Shown here piece after piece: positions 40,774 to 50,313 of a stretch of DNA of 64,000 nucleotides. A model generated the notes under the pieces. It ran no database searches and was not told the origin of the DNA. It worked only from the letters and a program-made list of their open reading frames with translations. Source of the stretch: Microbacterium lacus (GTDB taxonomy: Bacteria > Actinomycetota > Actinomycetes > Actinomycetales > Microbacteriaceae); the NCBI RefSeq assembly GCF_002812805.1, contig NZ_NMUM01000005.1, forward strand, positions 62,001-126,000, written 5' to 3'. The position numbers and the translations under genes are program-made. Every line of letters begins with the position of its first letter. Position 1 is the first letter of the stretch.

Positions 40774-41550
40774 GTGAGCCACCCCTGGTTCGCCAGTGCG
40801 CGCACGCCCCGCGTGCTGGCTCATCGCGGGCTCGTCACGCCGCGCACGGCGCGTGAGGGAATCGTAGAGAACTCTTTCGCGGCCCTGGCGCAGGCACACG
40901 CCACAGGCGTCCTGTACGTCGAATCCGACTGCCATGTCACCCGCGACGGTGCCGTCGTCCTCTTCCACGACAACGACCTGAAACGCGTCGCCGGCGACCC
41001 CCGCCCGATAGCGGATGTCGAGTTGGGCGAACTCCAGGACCTGATGGCATCGCGCGGCGGTCTCGCGACTTTGAGCCAGGCGCTCGAGGCCTTTCCCACC
41101 CTCCGCTTCAATCTCGACGTCAAAGCCGCGGCGGCAGCTGCCTCGGTCGGACGCGAGGTCGCCGAGCACGGCGCGCGGGTCCTGCTCACGAGCTTCTCGG
41201 ACCGGCGGCGTCGCGCCGCGCTGGCCACAGCACGCTCTGCCGCCGGAGCCGTGAGACCCGCGACATCCGCTGGCACCGCCACCATCGGCCGGCTCGTCGC
41301 CGCGCTGGCCATCCTTCCCGCGCGCGCCACTACTCGACTGTTCGCGGGACTGGACGCCATCCAGATCCCCGAACGCCACGGGCGCTTTCGCGTCCTCACA
41401 CCGCGGCTCGTCCGTGCCGCGCACGCGGCGGGCGTAGAGGTGCACGTCTGGACCGTGAACGATCCGGCGGACATGCGCCGCCTGGTGCGACGAGGAGTGG
41501 ACGGGATCGTCACCGATAGGGCGGACGTCGCGCTCGACGCATTGAGGTAG
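40774..41550 (+). CDS. Glycerophosphodiester phosphodiesterase
   Basis: A 258-residue GDPD TIM barrel releasing glycerol-3-P from phosphodiesters. Active-site residues: VLAHRGLVTPRTAREG (His-Arg), YVESDCHVTRDGAVVLFHDN (Glu, Asp, His; about 48-67), then NLDVKA and VHVWTVNDPADMRRLVRRGV. No signal peptide. GTG start 9 nt after the SPFH stop, so likely co-transcribed. Confidence 0.9.
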   Translation: MSHPWFASARTPRVLAHRGLVTPRTAREGIVENSFAALAQAHATGVLYVESDCHVTRDGAVVLFHDNDLKRVAGDPRPIADVELGELQDLMASRGGLATLSQALEAFPTLRFNLDVKAAAAAASVGREVAEHGARVLLTSFSDRRRRAALATARSAAGAVRPATSAGTATIGRLVAALAILPARATTRLFAGLDAIQIPERHGRFRVLTPRLVRAAHAAGVEVHVWTVNDPADMRRLVRRGVDGIVTDRADVALDALR

Positions 41551-41590
41551 CCACGTCACTCGCGCAGGCCGTGACTCTGTGCGTTGACTG

Positions 41591-41616
41591 GGAATGCCCC
41601 GGCGGCACGGCCCGTT
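41591..41616 (+). promoter_or_regulatory. SigR-type (disulfide stress) promoter of rbpA
   Basis: GGAAT (41591-41595), exactly 18 nt, then GTT (41614-41616): an exact match to the actinobacterial SigR/SigH consensus GGAAT-N18-GTT. Streptomyces rbpA has a SigR promoter. A short palindrome GGAGTC-N4-GACTCC (41656-41671) lies downstream. Confidence 0.65.
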
Positions 41617-41699
41617 CGGATGATCCACCCAGGTCATGGCGTTATACCGGAGGAAGGAGTCATACGACTCCGTCATACACACGCCGAGGAGACCACACG

Positions 41700-42083
41700 A
41701 TGGCAGATCGCAGCCTACGGGGCATGCGTCTCGGCGCCCAGAGCCTACAGAGCGAAGAGGGCGTCGTATTCATGGAACGCACGGAGTACACCTACGCGTG
41801 TACCGTGTGCGAACGAGAGACCAAGCTGGTGTTCGCGGCGGACGCCGAGGCACCGGAAGCCTGGGAGTGCCGCACATGCGGTGCCGAGGCCGCACTGGTC
41901 GTTGACAACGAGGCCGTGACGATCGATCACAGCGCCGACAAGATTCCGCGTACGCACTGGGACATGCTGCTCGAGCGTCGTTCACGCGCCGAGCTCGAGG
42001 AACTCCTCGAAGAACGCCTCGCGTACCTGCGGGCACGGCGCGGTGCCGGCCAGAACCCCGACAGCCTGCTGCTCGGGGCGTAG
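41700..42083 (+). CDS. rbpA: RNA polymerase-binding protein RbpA
   Basis: A 127-residue actinobacterial transcription factor that stabilises the polymerase holoenzyme at open promoters. The core has CTVCERETKLVF and ECRTCGAEAALV (four cysteines), then the sigma-interaction segment IPRTHWDMLLERRSRAELEE. The ATG at 41700 is preceded by GAGGAG. The 150-nt upstream region holds the SigR-type promoter. Confidence 0.97.
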   Translation: MADRSLRGMRLGAQSLQSEEGVVFMERTEYTYACTVCERETKLVFAADAEAPEAWECRTCGAEAALVVDNEAVTIDHSADKIPRTHWDMLLERRSRAELEELLEERLAYLRARRGAGQNPDSLLLGA

Positions 42084-42097
42084 CCCACACGCCACCG

Positions 42098-42135
42098 AGA
42101 AGGGACCGGGTGCTTCGGCATCCGGTCCCTTCTTC
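42098..42135. terminator. Terminator between converging rbpA and lnt
   Basis: AGAAGGGACCGGGTGC (42098-42113), loop TTCG, then the complementary arm to 42133 with one G-T pair; T-rich on both ends. Confidence 0.88.
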
Positions 42136-42153
42136 ATGTCTGGCCGACAGTTC

Positions 42154-43671
42154 TCACACCGCGCGCCTGCGCGTTCTCAGCAACAGCCCCAGTCCCGCGA
42201 GCGACAACAGGCTCGCGGCCGCGATCCCGATCGGCACCGCGTCGCCCATCACCACGGCCGGAGTCAGTCCGGTTCGCAGGGGAACCTCGGTGAGCATGTA
42301 TCCGGCTTCGTCCACGGGAAGACCGTCGATCACAACGCCGTCCGGCGCGATCACCTGGCTCGTGCCCACGGTCGACAGGTTCACCACGGCCCGACCCGTT
42401 TCGATCGCGCGCATGCGGGCGAACGCGAGCTGTTGCACGTTCTCGTCCGTCCCCCGGAAGTCCGCATTGTTCGTCTGGAACATGTACACCTGTGCGCCCT
42501 CGCGGGCCCCGTTCCAGATGACCTCGTCGTAGATGACGTCGAAACAGATCGCGAGGCCGACACCGACTCCATCGACATCGAAGAGCGGCGCATCGGTGCC
42601 CGGTGTGTACTCGCGCTGGATCAGGTCGATCAGGTCGGGCGCGAACAGGCGGTAGAACCAGCGGTCCGGAACGTATTCACCGAACGGCACGGGGTGTCTC
42701 TTGTCGTACGTGGCAACCGCGCCCTCCCCCGCCTTCCACAGTATCGACGTGTTGAAGAACAGTCCGTCGCGTTCGGTGGCGGCGTTCACGATCAGCGGCG
42801 CATCGACACGCTCGGACACGTTGTCGAGCGTTCTCGCGGTGTCCGAGTTGTTCAGCGGATCGGAGTCCAGGCCACCCTCGGGCCACAGCAGCACGTCCAT
42901 CTCTTGGCCATAGAGCGGCCGAGTGGCGGCGAGCTGCGCGGCGAGTACCGCATTCGCCGGAGCACCGTCGAAGTAGCCCGACGGACCGTTCCCCTGAACG
43001 GATCCCACACGCAGGGTCCCCGCGTCTGTGGTCGGAAACTGCGGCGCAACGGTGATCAGCAGGATGACCACCGCCGTGGGCGCCGCGGTACGCAGATCTC
43101 GGAACCTCGCGGCGCGCGCGTACTCGATCAGCGCAGCGCAGGCTGCCACCACCAGGAAAGACAATCCTGTGACGCCCAGCCAGGACGCGGCCTCCGCAAA
43201 GGGCCCGTTTGTCTGAGTTATGCCCACCCGGCCCCAGGGATACCCGCCATACGGCCACGTCCCGACGACCAGTTCGCGTACGCACCACAAGCCGGCGACG
43301 AGGGCCGGCAGCGCAATCAGGCGTGACCACAGTCCCGGCAGCACACGGGGCAGCCAGCGATAGGCCAACGCGATCAAGACGGTCAGTACGGCGGTGATGG
43401 CCGCCTCGAACAACGACAGTGCAAGCCAGGGAACGGGGCCGAGATACCGCGCCGTGAAAACCTGGTTCGAGAGGAAGAACGGAGCCGCGAAAGCGAACCC
43501 CACCAGGACAGCACCCCAAACCCCCCGTCCGATGATGGAGATGAGCGCAAGCACCACGGCGACGAAAGCTGCGGGCCACCACGCGACGTCGGGATAGGCC
43601 AGATCGAGCGCAAACCCGCCCGCGACCGAAGTGAGGACGGCGGCCCACAGCGGCAGGAGGGGCCGGGGCAT
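42154..43671 (-). CDS. lnt: Apolipoprotein N-acyltransferase
   Basis: A 505-residue enzyme acylating the N-terminal Cys of lipoproteins. About seven transmembrane segments precede a nitrilase-like domain with the Glu-Lys-Cys triad in WPEGGLDSD, YDKRHPVPFGEY and LAICFDVIYDE. The ATG lies 4 nt after the helY stop, so it ends the pafB-to-lnt direction set. Complements Lgt at 15583. Confidence 0.95.
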   Translation of the reverse strand: MPRPLLPLWAAVLTSVAGGFALDLAYPDVAWWPAAFVAVVLALISIIGRGVWGAVLVGFAFAAPFFLSNQVFTARYLGPVPWLALSLFEAAITAVLTVLIALAYRWLPRVLPGLWSRLIALPALVAGLWCVRELVVGTWPYGGYPWGRVGITQTNGPFAEAASWLGVTGLSFLVVAACAALIEYARAARFRDLRTAAPTAVVILLITVAPQFPTTDAGTLRVGSVQGNGPSGYFDGAPANAVLAAQLAATRPLYGQEMDVLLWPEGGLDSDPLNNSDTARTLDNVSERVDAPLIVNAATERDGLFFNTSILWKAGEGAVATYDKRHPVPFGEYVPDRWFYRLFAPDLIDLIQREYTPGTDAPLFDVDGVGVGLAICFDVIYDEVIWNGAREGAQVYMFQTNNADFRGTDENVQQLAFARMRAIETGRAVVNLSTVGTSQVIAPDGVVIDGLPVDEAGYMLTEVPLRTGLTPAVVMGDAVPIGIAAASLLSLAGLGLLLRTRRRAV

Positions 43672-43675
43672 GAGC

Positions 43676-46207
43676 TCAGACACCCGAGTAGGCAACGATT
43701 CCGCGCCGCACCGCATCGAGCGCGGTTCGTGCCGTGCGTCCCAACTCGCCGTCGGCCACGATCGAAAGCTGATCGAGCAGATCGATCAACTGTTTGCACC
43801 ACCGCACGAAGTCTCCCGCAGCCATATCGGCGTCTTCCAGAACACGGTCCAAGGGCATCCCGCGCGCCCAGGCGCGGATCGCGCGGGCGAGACCCGTGGC
43901 GAGGGGCTCTGATCCCGGCAGGCGATGCTCGCGCTCGAGGTCGTCCAGGTCAGACCAGAGCTCTTCCGTGGCGCTCAAGGCGACGCGGAACTCGCCGCCG
44001 GGCAGCCCGTGCTCGCCCGGGCCCGCCGAGTCGCGGCGCGGTTCGTAGACGAGGCAACTGGCGAGGGCGGCCAGCGACGGCGCATCCAACCGGTCCCACA
44101 GACCACGTCGCAGCGACTCAGCAACAAGAAGGTCGCGTTCACCGTAAATCCGGCGCATCGTGCGCCCCGCAGCGGTCAGCGTGGTTCCGCCGTCCTCCCC
44201 CACGCGCAAGTAGTCGAGCGCGGCGAGCACATCGGTGACGCGGTCGAACTGCCGCGCGACCGTACCCGTGCGGGTGTCGATCTCGCGTCGGGTCTTATCG
44301 ATCTGTCGCTTGAGCTTCCAGTACCGCTCGGCCCAGCGGGCGTGCGCCTCACGATCCGGGCAGGTGTGCGACGGATGTCTCTGCATCCGCGTGCGCAGAT
44401 CGCGGATCTGAGTCTGCCGGCGCTCGCGCGCACCCTTTGAACCGAGGAACTCTCCGCGGTTCTGTTTCTCGAGATCGCTCAGTTCGCGCCGGATGCCCGA
44501 ATACTCGGCGAAGTCGCCGCGATCGCAGGTCATCGACTTCGCGTAGCCGTTAAGCGACTCTTCCTGCTCGCGCACCTGGCGGGCGAGGCCCACGACGGCA
44601 CGGTCGGCCTGGAACTGTGCGAACGAGGATTCGAGCAGCTCGCGGGCGCGTGCTCGACCGTACCGGTCGATCAGGTTGACGGCCATGTTGTACGTCGGGC
44701 GGAAGCTCGAGTGCAACGGATACGTGCGTCGCGACGCGAGCGCCGCAACCGCCTGCGGGTCGAGCCCCTCGGTCCACTGGATGACCGCGTGGCCCTCGAC
44801 GTCGATTCCCCGCCGCCCGGCTCGTCCGGTCAGCTGGGTGTACTCCCCCGACGTGATCGCGACGCGCGCCTCGCCGTTGAACTTCTCGAGCTTCTCGAGC
44901 ACCACGGTGCGGGCGGGCATGTTGATGCCCAGCGCAAGGGTCTCGGTCGCGAACACGGCCCGCACGAGCTTGCGCTGGAAGAGCTCTTCGACGACCTCTT
45001 TGAAAGCGGGCAGGATGCCGGCATGGTGCGCCGCGACGCCCCGCTCGAGATTCTCGCGCCACTCCCAAAAGCCGAGGACGGCAAGATCCTCGTCGGGGAG
45101 CGAGCGTGTGCGATCCTCCACGACAGCCCGAATCTCGGCTCGTTCTTCGGGCGTCGTCAGACGGAGGTTCGCGCGACGGACCTGGGCCACGGCCTGCTCG
45201 CACCCCGCGCGACTGAAGATGAAGAAGATGGCGGGCAGCAGATTGTTGCGGCGGAGCAATTCGACCACCTCGGGGCGGTCCATCCGCTCGATGCGCTGCA
45301 CGTTACTCGGCCGAACCGGACGCTGACCGCCTGACCGTTGACCAGCCGACCGTTGACCAGTTTTGTGAGGACGCCCCCGCGACTGCTCGTAACGACCGGT
45401 CTGGCGGGCGCTGTTCATGCTCTGTGCGCGGCGATTGTTCTCGAAGTTCGGGCCCTTGGGCGAACGGATCCGCATGAGTTCTTGATTGACCTGGGCGGTC
45501 GCAATGCCCGCGCGGTCGTCGAAGAGCGGTAGCAGATCGGTTCGTACCAGCACGTGCTGTTCCAGGGGAACGGGCCGGATCTCGGACACGATGACCTCGG
45601 TGTCGCCGCGGACCGTGTCGAGCCAGTCACCGAACTCCTCCGCATTGGACACGGTGGCCGACAGTGAGACCAGCCGCACCGAGCGATGCAGGTGGATGAT
45701 GACTTCCTCCCACACGGCACCGCGGAAGCGGTCGGCGAGGTAGTGGACCTCATCCATCACGACGAACGCAAGATCGCGCAGTGCGGGCGAGTCGGCGTAG
45801 AGCATGTTCCGCAGCACCTCCGTCGTCATGACGACGACCCGGGCGTTGCCGTTGATGTTGGTGTCGCCCGTCAGCAGCCCGACCTGGTCGGCTCCGTAGA
45901 CCTGTTGCAGCTCACGGAACTTCTGGTTCGAGAGCGCCTTCATCGGCGTCGTGTAGAACGCCTTGCCACGGGGCGACAGCATTGCGAGATGGATGGCGAA
46001 CTCGCCCACGATCGTCTTGCCCGCGCCGGTCGGGGCGGCGACCAGCACGCTGCGACCCTCTTCAAGCGCCTGGCATCCGGCGATCTGGAACGGATCGAGG
46101 TCGAACGGCTGAGCTTCGGCAAAGGCTGAGGTGACGGGGTGACGCTGCGCTTCGCGCGCCGCGGCGAACCTTTCCGCCGGGGACGGGATCTCCGCCGAGG
46201 GACTCAC
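43676..46207 (-). CDS. helY: DEAD/DEAH helicase HelY (Ski2-like)
   Basis: An 843-residue superfamily 2 helicase. Motif I APTGAGKTIVGEF (about 54-66), motif II VMDEVHYLADRF, motif III SLSATVSNAEEFGDWL, motif VI QLTGRAGRRGIDVEGHAV. A long C-terminal helical region follows. Homologous to mycobacterial HelY, always next to tatAC; probably an RNA helicase. The GTG start overlaps the tatC stop (GTGA). A low-complexity Arg/Gln/Pro insert lies between the RecA-like domains. Confidence 0.94.
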   Translation of the reverse strand: MSPSAEIPSPAERFAAAREAQRHPVTSAFAEAQPFDLDPFQIAGCQALEEGRSVLVAAPTGAGKTIVGEFAIHLAMLSPRGKAFYTTPMKALSNQKFRELQQVYGADQVGLLTGDTNINGNARVVVMTTEVLRNMLYADSPALRDLAFVVMDEVHYLADRFRGAVWEEVIIHLHRSVRLVSLSATVSNAEEFGDWLDTVRGDTEVIVSEIRPVPLEQHVLVRTDLLPLFDDRAGIATAQVNQELMRIRSPKGPNFENNRRAQSMNSARQTGRYEQSRGRPHKTGQRSAGQRSGGQRPVRPSNVQRIERMDRPEVVELLRRNNLLPAIFFIFSRAGCEQAVAQVRRANLRLTTPEERAEIRAVVEDRTRSLPDEDLAVLGFWEWRENLERGVAAHHAGILPAFKEVVEELFQRKLVRAVFATETLALGINMPARTVVLEKLEKFNGEARVAITSGEYTQLTGRAGRRGIDVEGHAVIQWTEGLDPQAVAALASRRTYPLHSSFRPTYNMAVNLIDRYGRARARELLESSFAQFQADRAVVGLARQVREQEESLNGYAKSMTCDRGDFAEYSGIRRELSDLEKQNRGEFLGSKGARERRQTQIRDLRTRMQRHPSHTCPDREAHARWAERYWKLKRQIDKTRREIDTRTGTVARQFDRVTDVLAALDYLRVGEDGGTTLTAAGRTMRRIYGERDLLVAESLRRGLWDRLDAPSLAALASCLVYEPRRDSAGPGEHGLPGGEFRVALSATEELWSDLDDLEREHRLPGSEPLATGLARAIRAWARGMPLDRVLEDADMAAGDFVRWCKQLIDLLDQLSIVADGELGRTARTALDAVRRGIVAYSGV

Positions 46208-47022
46208 CCGTCGAGCCCGGGCGTTGGCAGAAGAGGCTGGCGCTTGTTGCGACGTCGATCGAACAGTACCGAGAGTCCAGCCGCGGCGAGATACAGGATG
46301 ATCATCATTCCGGCAAGAAGGAGCATGGAGGCGATGTCTGCCGCCGGGGTCGCCAGTGCGGCGAACGTCGTGGAGATGATGACCGCCACCCGCCAGCCCT
46401 TCAGGATTGCGATACCGCTCATGATCCCCGCGAGGTTGAGCGCCACGAGGAAGACCGGCAAGACGAACGCGACGCCGATCACGAGCAGGAACTTGAACAC
46501 GAAGTCGTAGTAGATGTCGTACTTGTAGAACTGAGCCATCCCCGTCGGAACGAAGCTCGCCATGAGCTCGATGACGTGAGGCAGCAGGAAGAAACCGAGC
46601 GTGCAGCCCGCGAAGAAGAGAGGGATCGCCGCTCCGAGGAACGACCAGGTGTAACGGACCTCTTTGCGAGTGAGACCGGGCATGATGAACGCCCAGATCT
46701 GCCAGAGCCACACGGGAGCCGAGATCAACAGGCCGATCGCGAACGAGATCCGCAGACGAAGGTCGAACCCGCCCGTGACGGTGTCGAAGTTGAGCTGGAC
46801 GTAGGTCCGGCCTTCTTCTTCCGCGATCTGTCTGATCGGGACCGTCAGCAGATCGATGATCGGCCCGGTGATGAAGAAGGCCACGACCATGCCGACTACG
46901 AGCGCAAGCGCAGCGATCATCAGCCGCTTGCGCAACTCCACGAGGTGCGCCGCGAGAGACATCCGCTTATCGCGGCGCGGTTCGTCCTCCGAGACGGTCG
47001 CGCCCGCGTCGGTCGTGACCAC
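46204..47022 (-). CDS. tatC: Sec-independent translocase subunit TatC
   Basis: A 272-residue, six-helix membrane receptor for twin-arginine signal peptides. MSLAAHLVELRKRLMIAALA (about 21-40) and GAAIPLFFAGCTLGFF are typical. GTG start a few nt after tatA; stop overlaps helY. Confidence 0.96.
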   Translation of the reverse strand: MVTTDAGATVSEDEPRRDKRMSLAAHLVELRKRLMIAALALVVGMVVAFFITGPIIDLLTVPIRQIAEEEGRTYVQLNFDTVTGGFDLRLRISFAIGLLISAPVWLWQIWAFIMPGLTRKEVRYTWSFLGAAIPLFFAGCTLGFFLLPHVIELMASFVPTGMAQFYKYDIYYDFVFKFLLVIGVAFVLPVFLVALNLAGIMSGIAILKGWRVAVIISTTFAALATPAADIASMLLLAGMMIILYLAAAGLSVLFDRRRNKRQPLLPTPGLDG

Positions 47023-47028
47023 GCTCGA

Positions 47029-47289
47029 CTACGGCTTGGCTTCGGGGCTTCCAGCCGGCGGGGGCGGCGTGAGCCCCGTAGCCGACGGCGGATAGGGTGC
47101 GGCGGTCTGGTCTGACTTCGCGGTCTCGGAGGCCGCGTCTTCTTCCTTCATAGCCTTCATCTCGCCCCGGAAAACCCGGGCGGACTGGCCCATGCTGCGC
47201 GCCAGCGCGGGAAGCTTGGCAGCACCGAAAAGAAGAAGGATCACGGCGAGGAGGATCAGCAGGTGCCATCCAGTCAGGTTTCCTAGCAT
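47029..47289 (-). CDS. tatA: Sec-independent translocase subunit TatA
   Basis: An 86-residue protein with one N-terminal helix (LLILLAVILLLFGAAKLPAL), the amphipathic FGxxKLP hinge and a Pro-rich tail. TAGACT (47330-47335, minus strand) and GGAGAG give it its own promoter about 35 nt upstream. Confidence 0.95.
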   Translation of the reverse strand: MLGNLTGWHLLILLAVILLLFGAAKLPALARSMGQSARVFRGEMKAMKEEDAASETAKSDQTAAPYPPSATGLTPPPPAGSPEAKP

Positions 47290-47373
47290 GTGCTCTCTCC
47301 GTCGTATCGCCAGAACGTGCGCAGGTTTCAGTCTACCCCGCGTGTGTGTGGGGAGACCTGAAGGCGCGACGAC

Positions 47374-48321
47374 CTACCGGTACTGAGCAAGCCCGGCGCG
47401 CGCCCACTCCACAGCGGCGATGCGCGCTTCGTCCGGTGCAACGATCTCGACCTCTCCCCCGCGGCGCGCAGCCAGCCGCTTGAGTTGCGTGGGATCGGCG
47501 ACCCGAAGCGCCGCCCTCGACCGCGTGCCCTCGGCCTTCACCACGGCGTGGTCCAAGAACTGCCCGAGAAGAGGAGCGACATGCGAGCTGAACCGGATGG
47601 TCGCCTCGAGCGGGCCGTCCGCTGTGCCGAAGATGCTCGCCTCGGGATCATCGTGGGCACCGGCGGGGATGTCGGTGACGACGACATCGCTCACGCGTTC
47701 GAGGTGGAACGTCCTCATGTCCCGTCGCATGTGGCACCAGCCGCGCAGGTACCACTGGTCGTCCTTGACCAGAATCTTGACCGGGTCGACCGTGCGCGTC
47801 GTGGGCGAAGCATCCGGTTTCTGATGCGTGAACGACACCGCTAACCCGCGATCGAGCGCGTCCATGACGGCCGATCGCACCTCGTCCGCCGGATGTGCCG
47901 CAACCGTCAACTCGGCGGGCGCTGTGCTCGCGCCGCGCGAGAGCTTCGCGATGAGCCCCGGCACGACACCCTGCGCAGCGACTCCCGGAGCTGCGCCCGC
48001 GAGCTGCAGCCCTGCCAGGAGCGCCGCAGCTTCGCGGGCCGTGAGTCGCGGGGCCCGTTCGAAGGCGACGGTGTTGAGCAACTGCAGTTCGTCATGCTCG
48101 TCGAGCAGGTCCCAGTCGATGTCGAACAGGTCGTTGTGCATGCCGTCGGGCAGGCCGATCACGACCAACCCCTCGGCCAAGCTACGCAGGACATCGGGCG
48201 CCACGTCGAGCTCGCGAGCGGCTTCGGTGACCGAGACGGGTCCGCGTTCCACCAGGTACGGGACGAGATTCATCACGATCGCGACGCGGTCGATCGCAAG
48301 AAGCGGTTTGTCGGGACTCAT
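47374..48321 (-). CDS. pafC: WYL-domain regulator PafC
   Basis: A 315-residue protein with an N-terminal helix-turn-helix (VSVTEAARELDVAPDVLRSL, about 29-48) and a C-terminal WYL domain (PVKILVKDDQWYLRGWC, about 191-207) plus WCX extension. PafC pairs with PafB to activate DNA-damage genes in mycobacteria. Overlaps pafB by GTGA/ATGA. Confidence 0.93.
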   Translation of the reverse strand: MSPDKPLLAIDRVAIVMNLVPYLVERGPVSVTEAARELDVAPDVLRSLAEGLVVIGLPDGMHNDLFDIDWDLLDEHDELQLLNTVAFERAPRLTAREAAALLAGLQLAGAAPGVAAQGVVPGLIAKLSRGASTAPAELTVAAHPADEVRSAVMDALDRGLAVSFTHQKPDASPTTRTVDPVKILVKDDQWYLRGWCHMRRDMRTFHLERVSDVVVTDIPAGAHDDPEASIFGTADGPLEATIRFSSHVAPLLGQFLDHAVVKAEGTRSRAALRVADPTQLKRLAARRGGEVEIVAPDEARIAAVEWARAGLAQYR

Positions 48322-49301
48322 GTGCTCACCCCGTGCGCCTCGAGAGTTCGCTGCAACCGCGCAATGACCTCGCGGCGCAACTCCGGCGGGGACTCGACAC
48401 GTACCTCGGGGCCATACGAGGCGAGCTCATCGGCAAGCACGTGGATATCGACGAATCGAACGCGCAGGATGTCTCCGTCGCGCGTGCCTCGCCGACGTAG
48501 ACGGACGGCGGCCTCGGTCGCATCCTGCACGTGCAACTCGGCGACGTTCTGCGCCGACACGCTCTCGAGTCCCAGCCGAGCACGCTCCCCCGCACCCAGG
48601 CGCGCCTCGGGATCGAACCCTTCTTTGGTCACCACGACGTCGCCGACGATTCTCGACAGCAAGAAGGTGCGCGTCTGCCCCAGATCGCGGTCGAGGCCGT
48701 GCACGTGCCAGCGACCCTCGAACTCGATCAGCGCGTGCGGTTCGACGGTTCGCAGACGCGGAACGTCGTCGCCCGGCTTGACATAGGTGAACCGCACAAC
48801 GCGCGCCTGATCGTTGGCCTGACGCAACGGGCCGAACGCCGGGTCGCGCGCAGAGATGCGCGGGGCGAACCCGATGATGGGCTCGTCGACATCGATTCCC
48901 AGCGCGCGGATCTTGCGGAGGGCGGCACTCGCGTCCGCCGACATCGAGCTCTCGCCCCACACCGCGGCGGCGAGGTTCAGCACTGCCACCTCGGCGGGCG
49001 TGAACGTGATGTCCTCGGGCAGCAGGTATTCCGCCTTGGGGATCAGATAACGGGCTTCGCGCAGGTCGTCGGGATCGGCGTGATCCCCGACCGTGTGGAT
49101 CGGCACGCCCAGGTCGCGGAGAGCGTCCTTGTCGCGTTCGAACATCTTCTCGAGGGCGTCGGAGCTGCGACCCTCCGCGCGCGCCTCGCGGTACCCCGAA
49201 ACAGACGAGAGGATCTGCTCCTTCGTCAGCCCGTACCGGTGCGCCATGAGCGCGACGGTCAGACTGAGCAGTCGCTCCTCGGGCGCTATCTTCTCCGGCA
49301 C
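48318..49301 (-). CDS. pafB: WYL-domain regulator PafB
   Basis: A 327-residue paralogue of PafC: N-terminal winged helix (ALMAHRYGLTKEQILSSVSG), WYL domain (ALIEFEGRWHVHGLDRDLG) and C-terminal extension. PafBC is the LexA-independent activator of RecA-NDp promoters. GTG start; TAGGAT (49308-49313, minus strand) ends 6 nt upstream, so leaderless. Unlike mycobacteria, pafA and the proteasome genes are not adjacent. Confidence 0.93.
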   Translation of the reverse strand: MPEKIAPEERLLSLTVALMAHRYGLTKEQILSSVSGYREARAEGRSSDALEKMFERDKDALRDLGVPIHTVGDHADPDDLREARYLIPKAEYLLPEDITFTPAEVAVLNLAAAVWGESSMSADASAALRKIRALGIDVDEPIIGFAPRISARDPAFGPLRQANDQARVVRFTYVKPGDDVPRLRTVEPHALIEFEGRWHVHGLDRDLGQTRTFLLSRIVGDVVVTKEGFDPEARLGAGERARLGLESVSAQNVAELHVQDATEAAVRLRRRGTRDGDILRVRFVDIHVLADELASYGPEVRVESPPELRREVIARLQRTLEAHGVST

Positions 49302-49347
49302 GGACCCATCCTAGGCGCGGGCACGGAACCCCAGACGGGGCGCGGGA

Positions 49348-50313
49348 TCACTCCGGCAGTTGGTCGAGTCCGAGGATGTCGACCACGAACACGAGCGTCG
49401 AGTCCGCGGGTACCGCACCGCTCGCCTGGTCGCCGTAGCCGAGCTCGGGCGGCACGACGATCAGCACCTGCGAACCGACCGTCTGTCCGCGAAGGCCTTC
49501 CGCGAACCCTTCCACGACCTGGTCGAGCGAGAACGAAACCGGCGCTGTGCCCCACGACGAGTCGAACTCTTCCTTCGTGTCCCACAGCACACCGGTGTAC
49601 GCGACGCGAACAGGCACGTCCCCGGTCACCTCGGCGCCCGTGCCCTTCTTGAGGACCTCGACCTTCAGATCCGTCGGCGGGGCGCTGTCGGGGACGATGA
49701 TGCCCGGACGCCCATCGGGAGCGCGAACGACGCTCGGCAGGCCGTTCTCGGTCACGAACTGATCGGCACCGTCCGCCTTCGGCAGATAGACCTTCTGCAG
49801 GTCGACGGACAGGATCGCCGTGCCGTCCTCGGTCAGGCCCAGGCTCGCCGCGGACTCGGCCGGCAACGAAGCGCTCGACATCAGCGTCAGGACACGGCTT
49901 CCCTCCCGGGCACAGACGAGGGAATCCTCGAGCCCCGGAAACGTCGTGGTCCATTCCGACAGCGGGCGCGCCTGCGCCGCGTCGCCGTCGAAGAGGGTCG
50001 CGCCGAGGCGTTCCCCGGTCGACCCGTCGAAGAGCACGATGTCTGCGAGCACGAGCTGATCAGACGCCGAGATGGCGAGTCCGTCACCCTCGATGGGATC
50101 CGTCCAGACCGTCTCGTCCGTGATCACGGGGGTATACGCGTCCAGTTCGGGCTCGGAGCCGAAGGCGCCCGTCACGGTTGCCGGCAGTTCGGTCTCCGGA
50201 GAGGCGGGCCGTACACACGACGTGTCCGCCGAATCGGCCGACGAGCACCCGACGAGTCCGACGCCGACGAGACCGACCGCGACCGCGGCTACGAGGAATT
50301 TACGCACGGGCAT
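49348..50313 (-). CDS. FKBP-type peptidyl-prolyl isomerase lipoprotein
   Basis: A 321-residue lipoprotein: signal with lipobox GLVGC near residue 23. The C-terminal FKBP domain (about 225-318) has VRVAYTGVLWDTKEEFDSSWG, GFAEGLRGQTVGSQV and VPPELGYGDQA. The N-terminal half looks like a degenerate second FKBP domain. Probably folds exported proteins. The ATG overlaps the trmI stop (TGATG). Confidence 0.93.
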   Translation of the reverse strand: MPVRKFLVAAVAVGLVGVGLVGCSSADSADTSCVRPASPETELPATVTGAFGSEPELDAYTPVITDETVWTDPIEGDGLAISASDQLVLADIVLFDGSTGERLGATLFDGDAAQARPLSEWTTTFPGLEDSLVCAREGSRVLTLMSSASLPAESAASLGLTEDGTAILSVDLQKVYLPKADGADQFVTENGLPSVVRAPDGRPGIIVPDSAPPTDLKVEVLKKGTGAEVTGDVPVRVAYTGVLWDTKEEFDSSWGTAPVSFSLDQVVEGFAEGLRGQTVGSQVLIVVPPELGYGDQASGAVPADSTLVFVVDILGLDQLPE

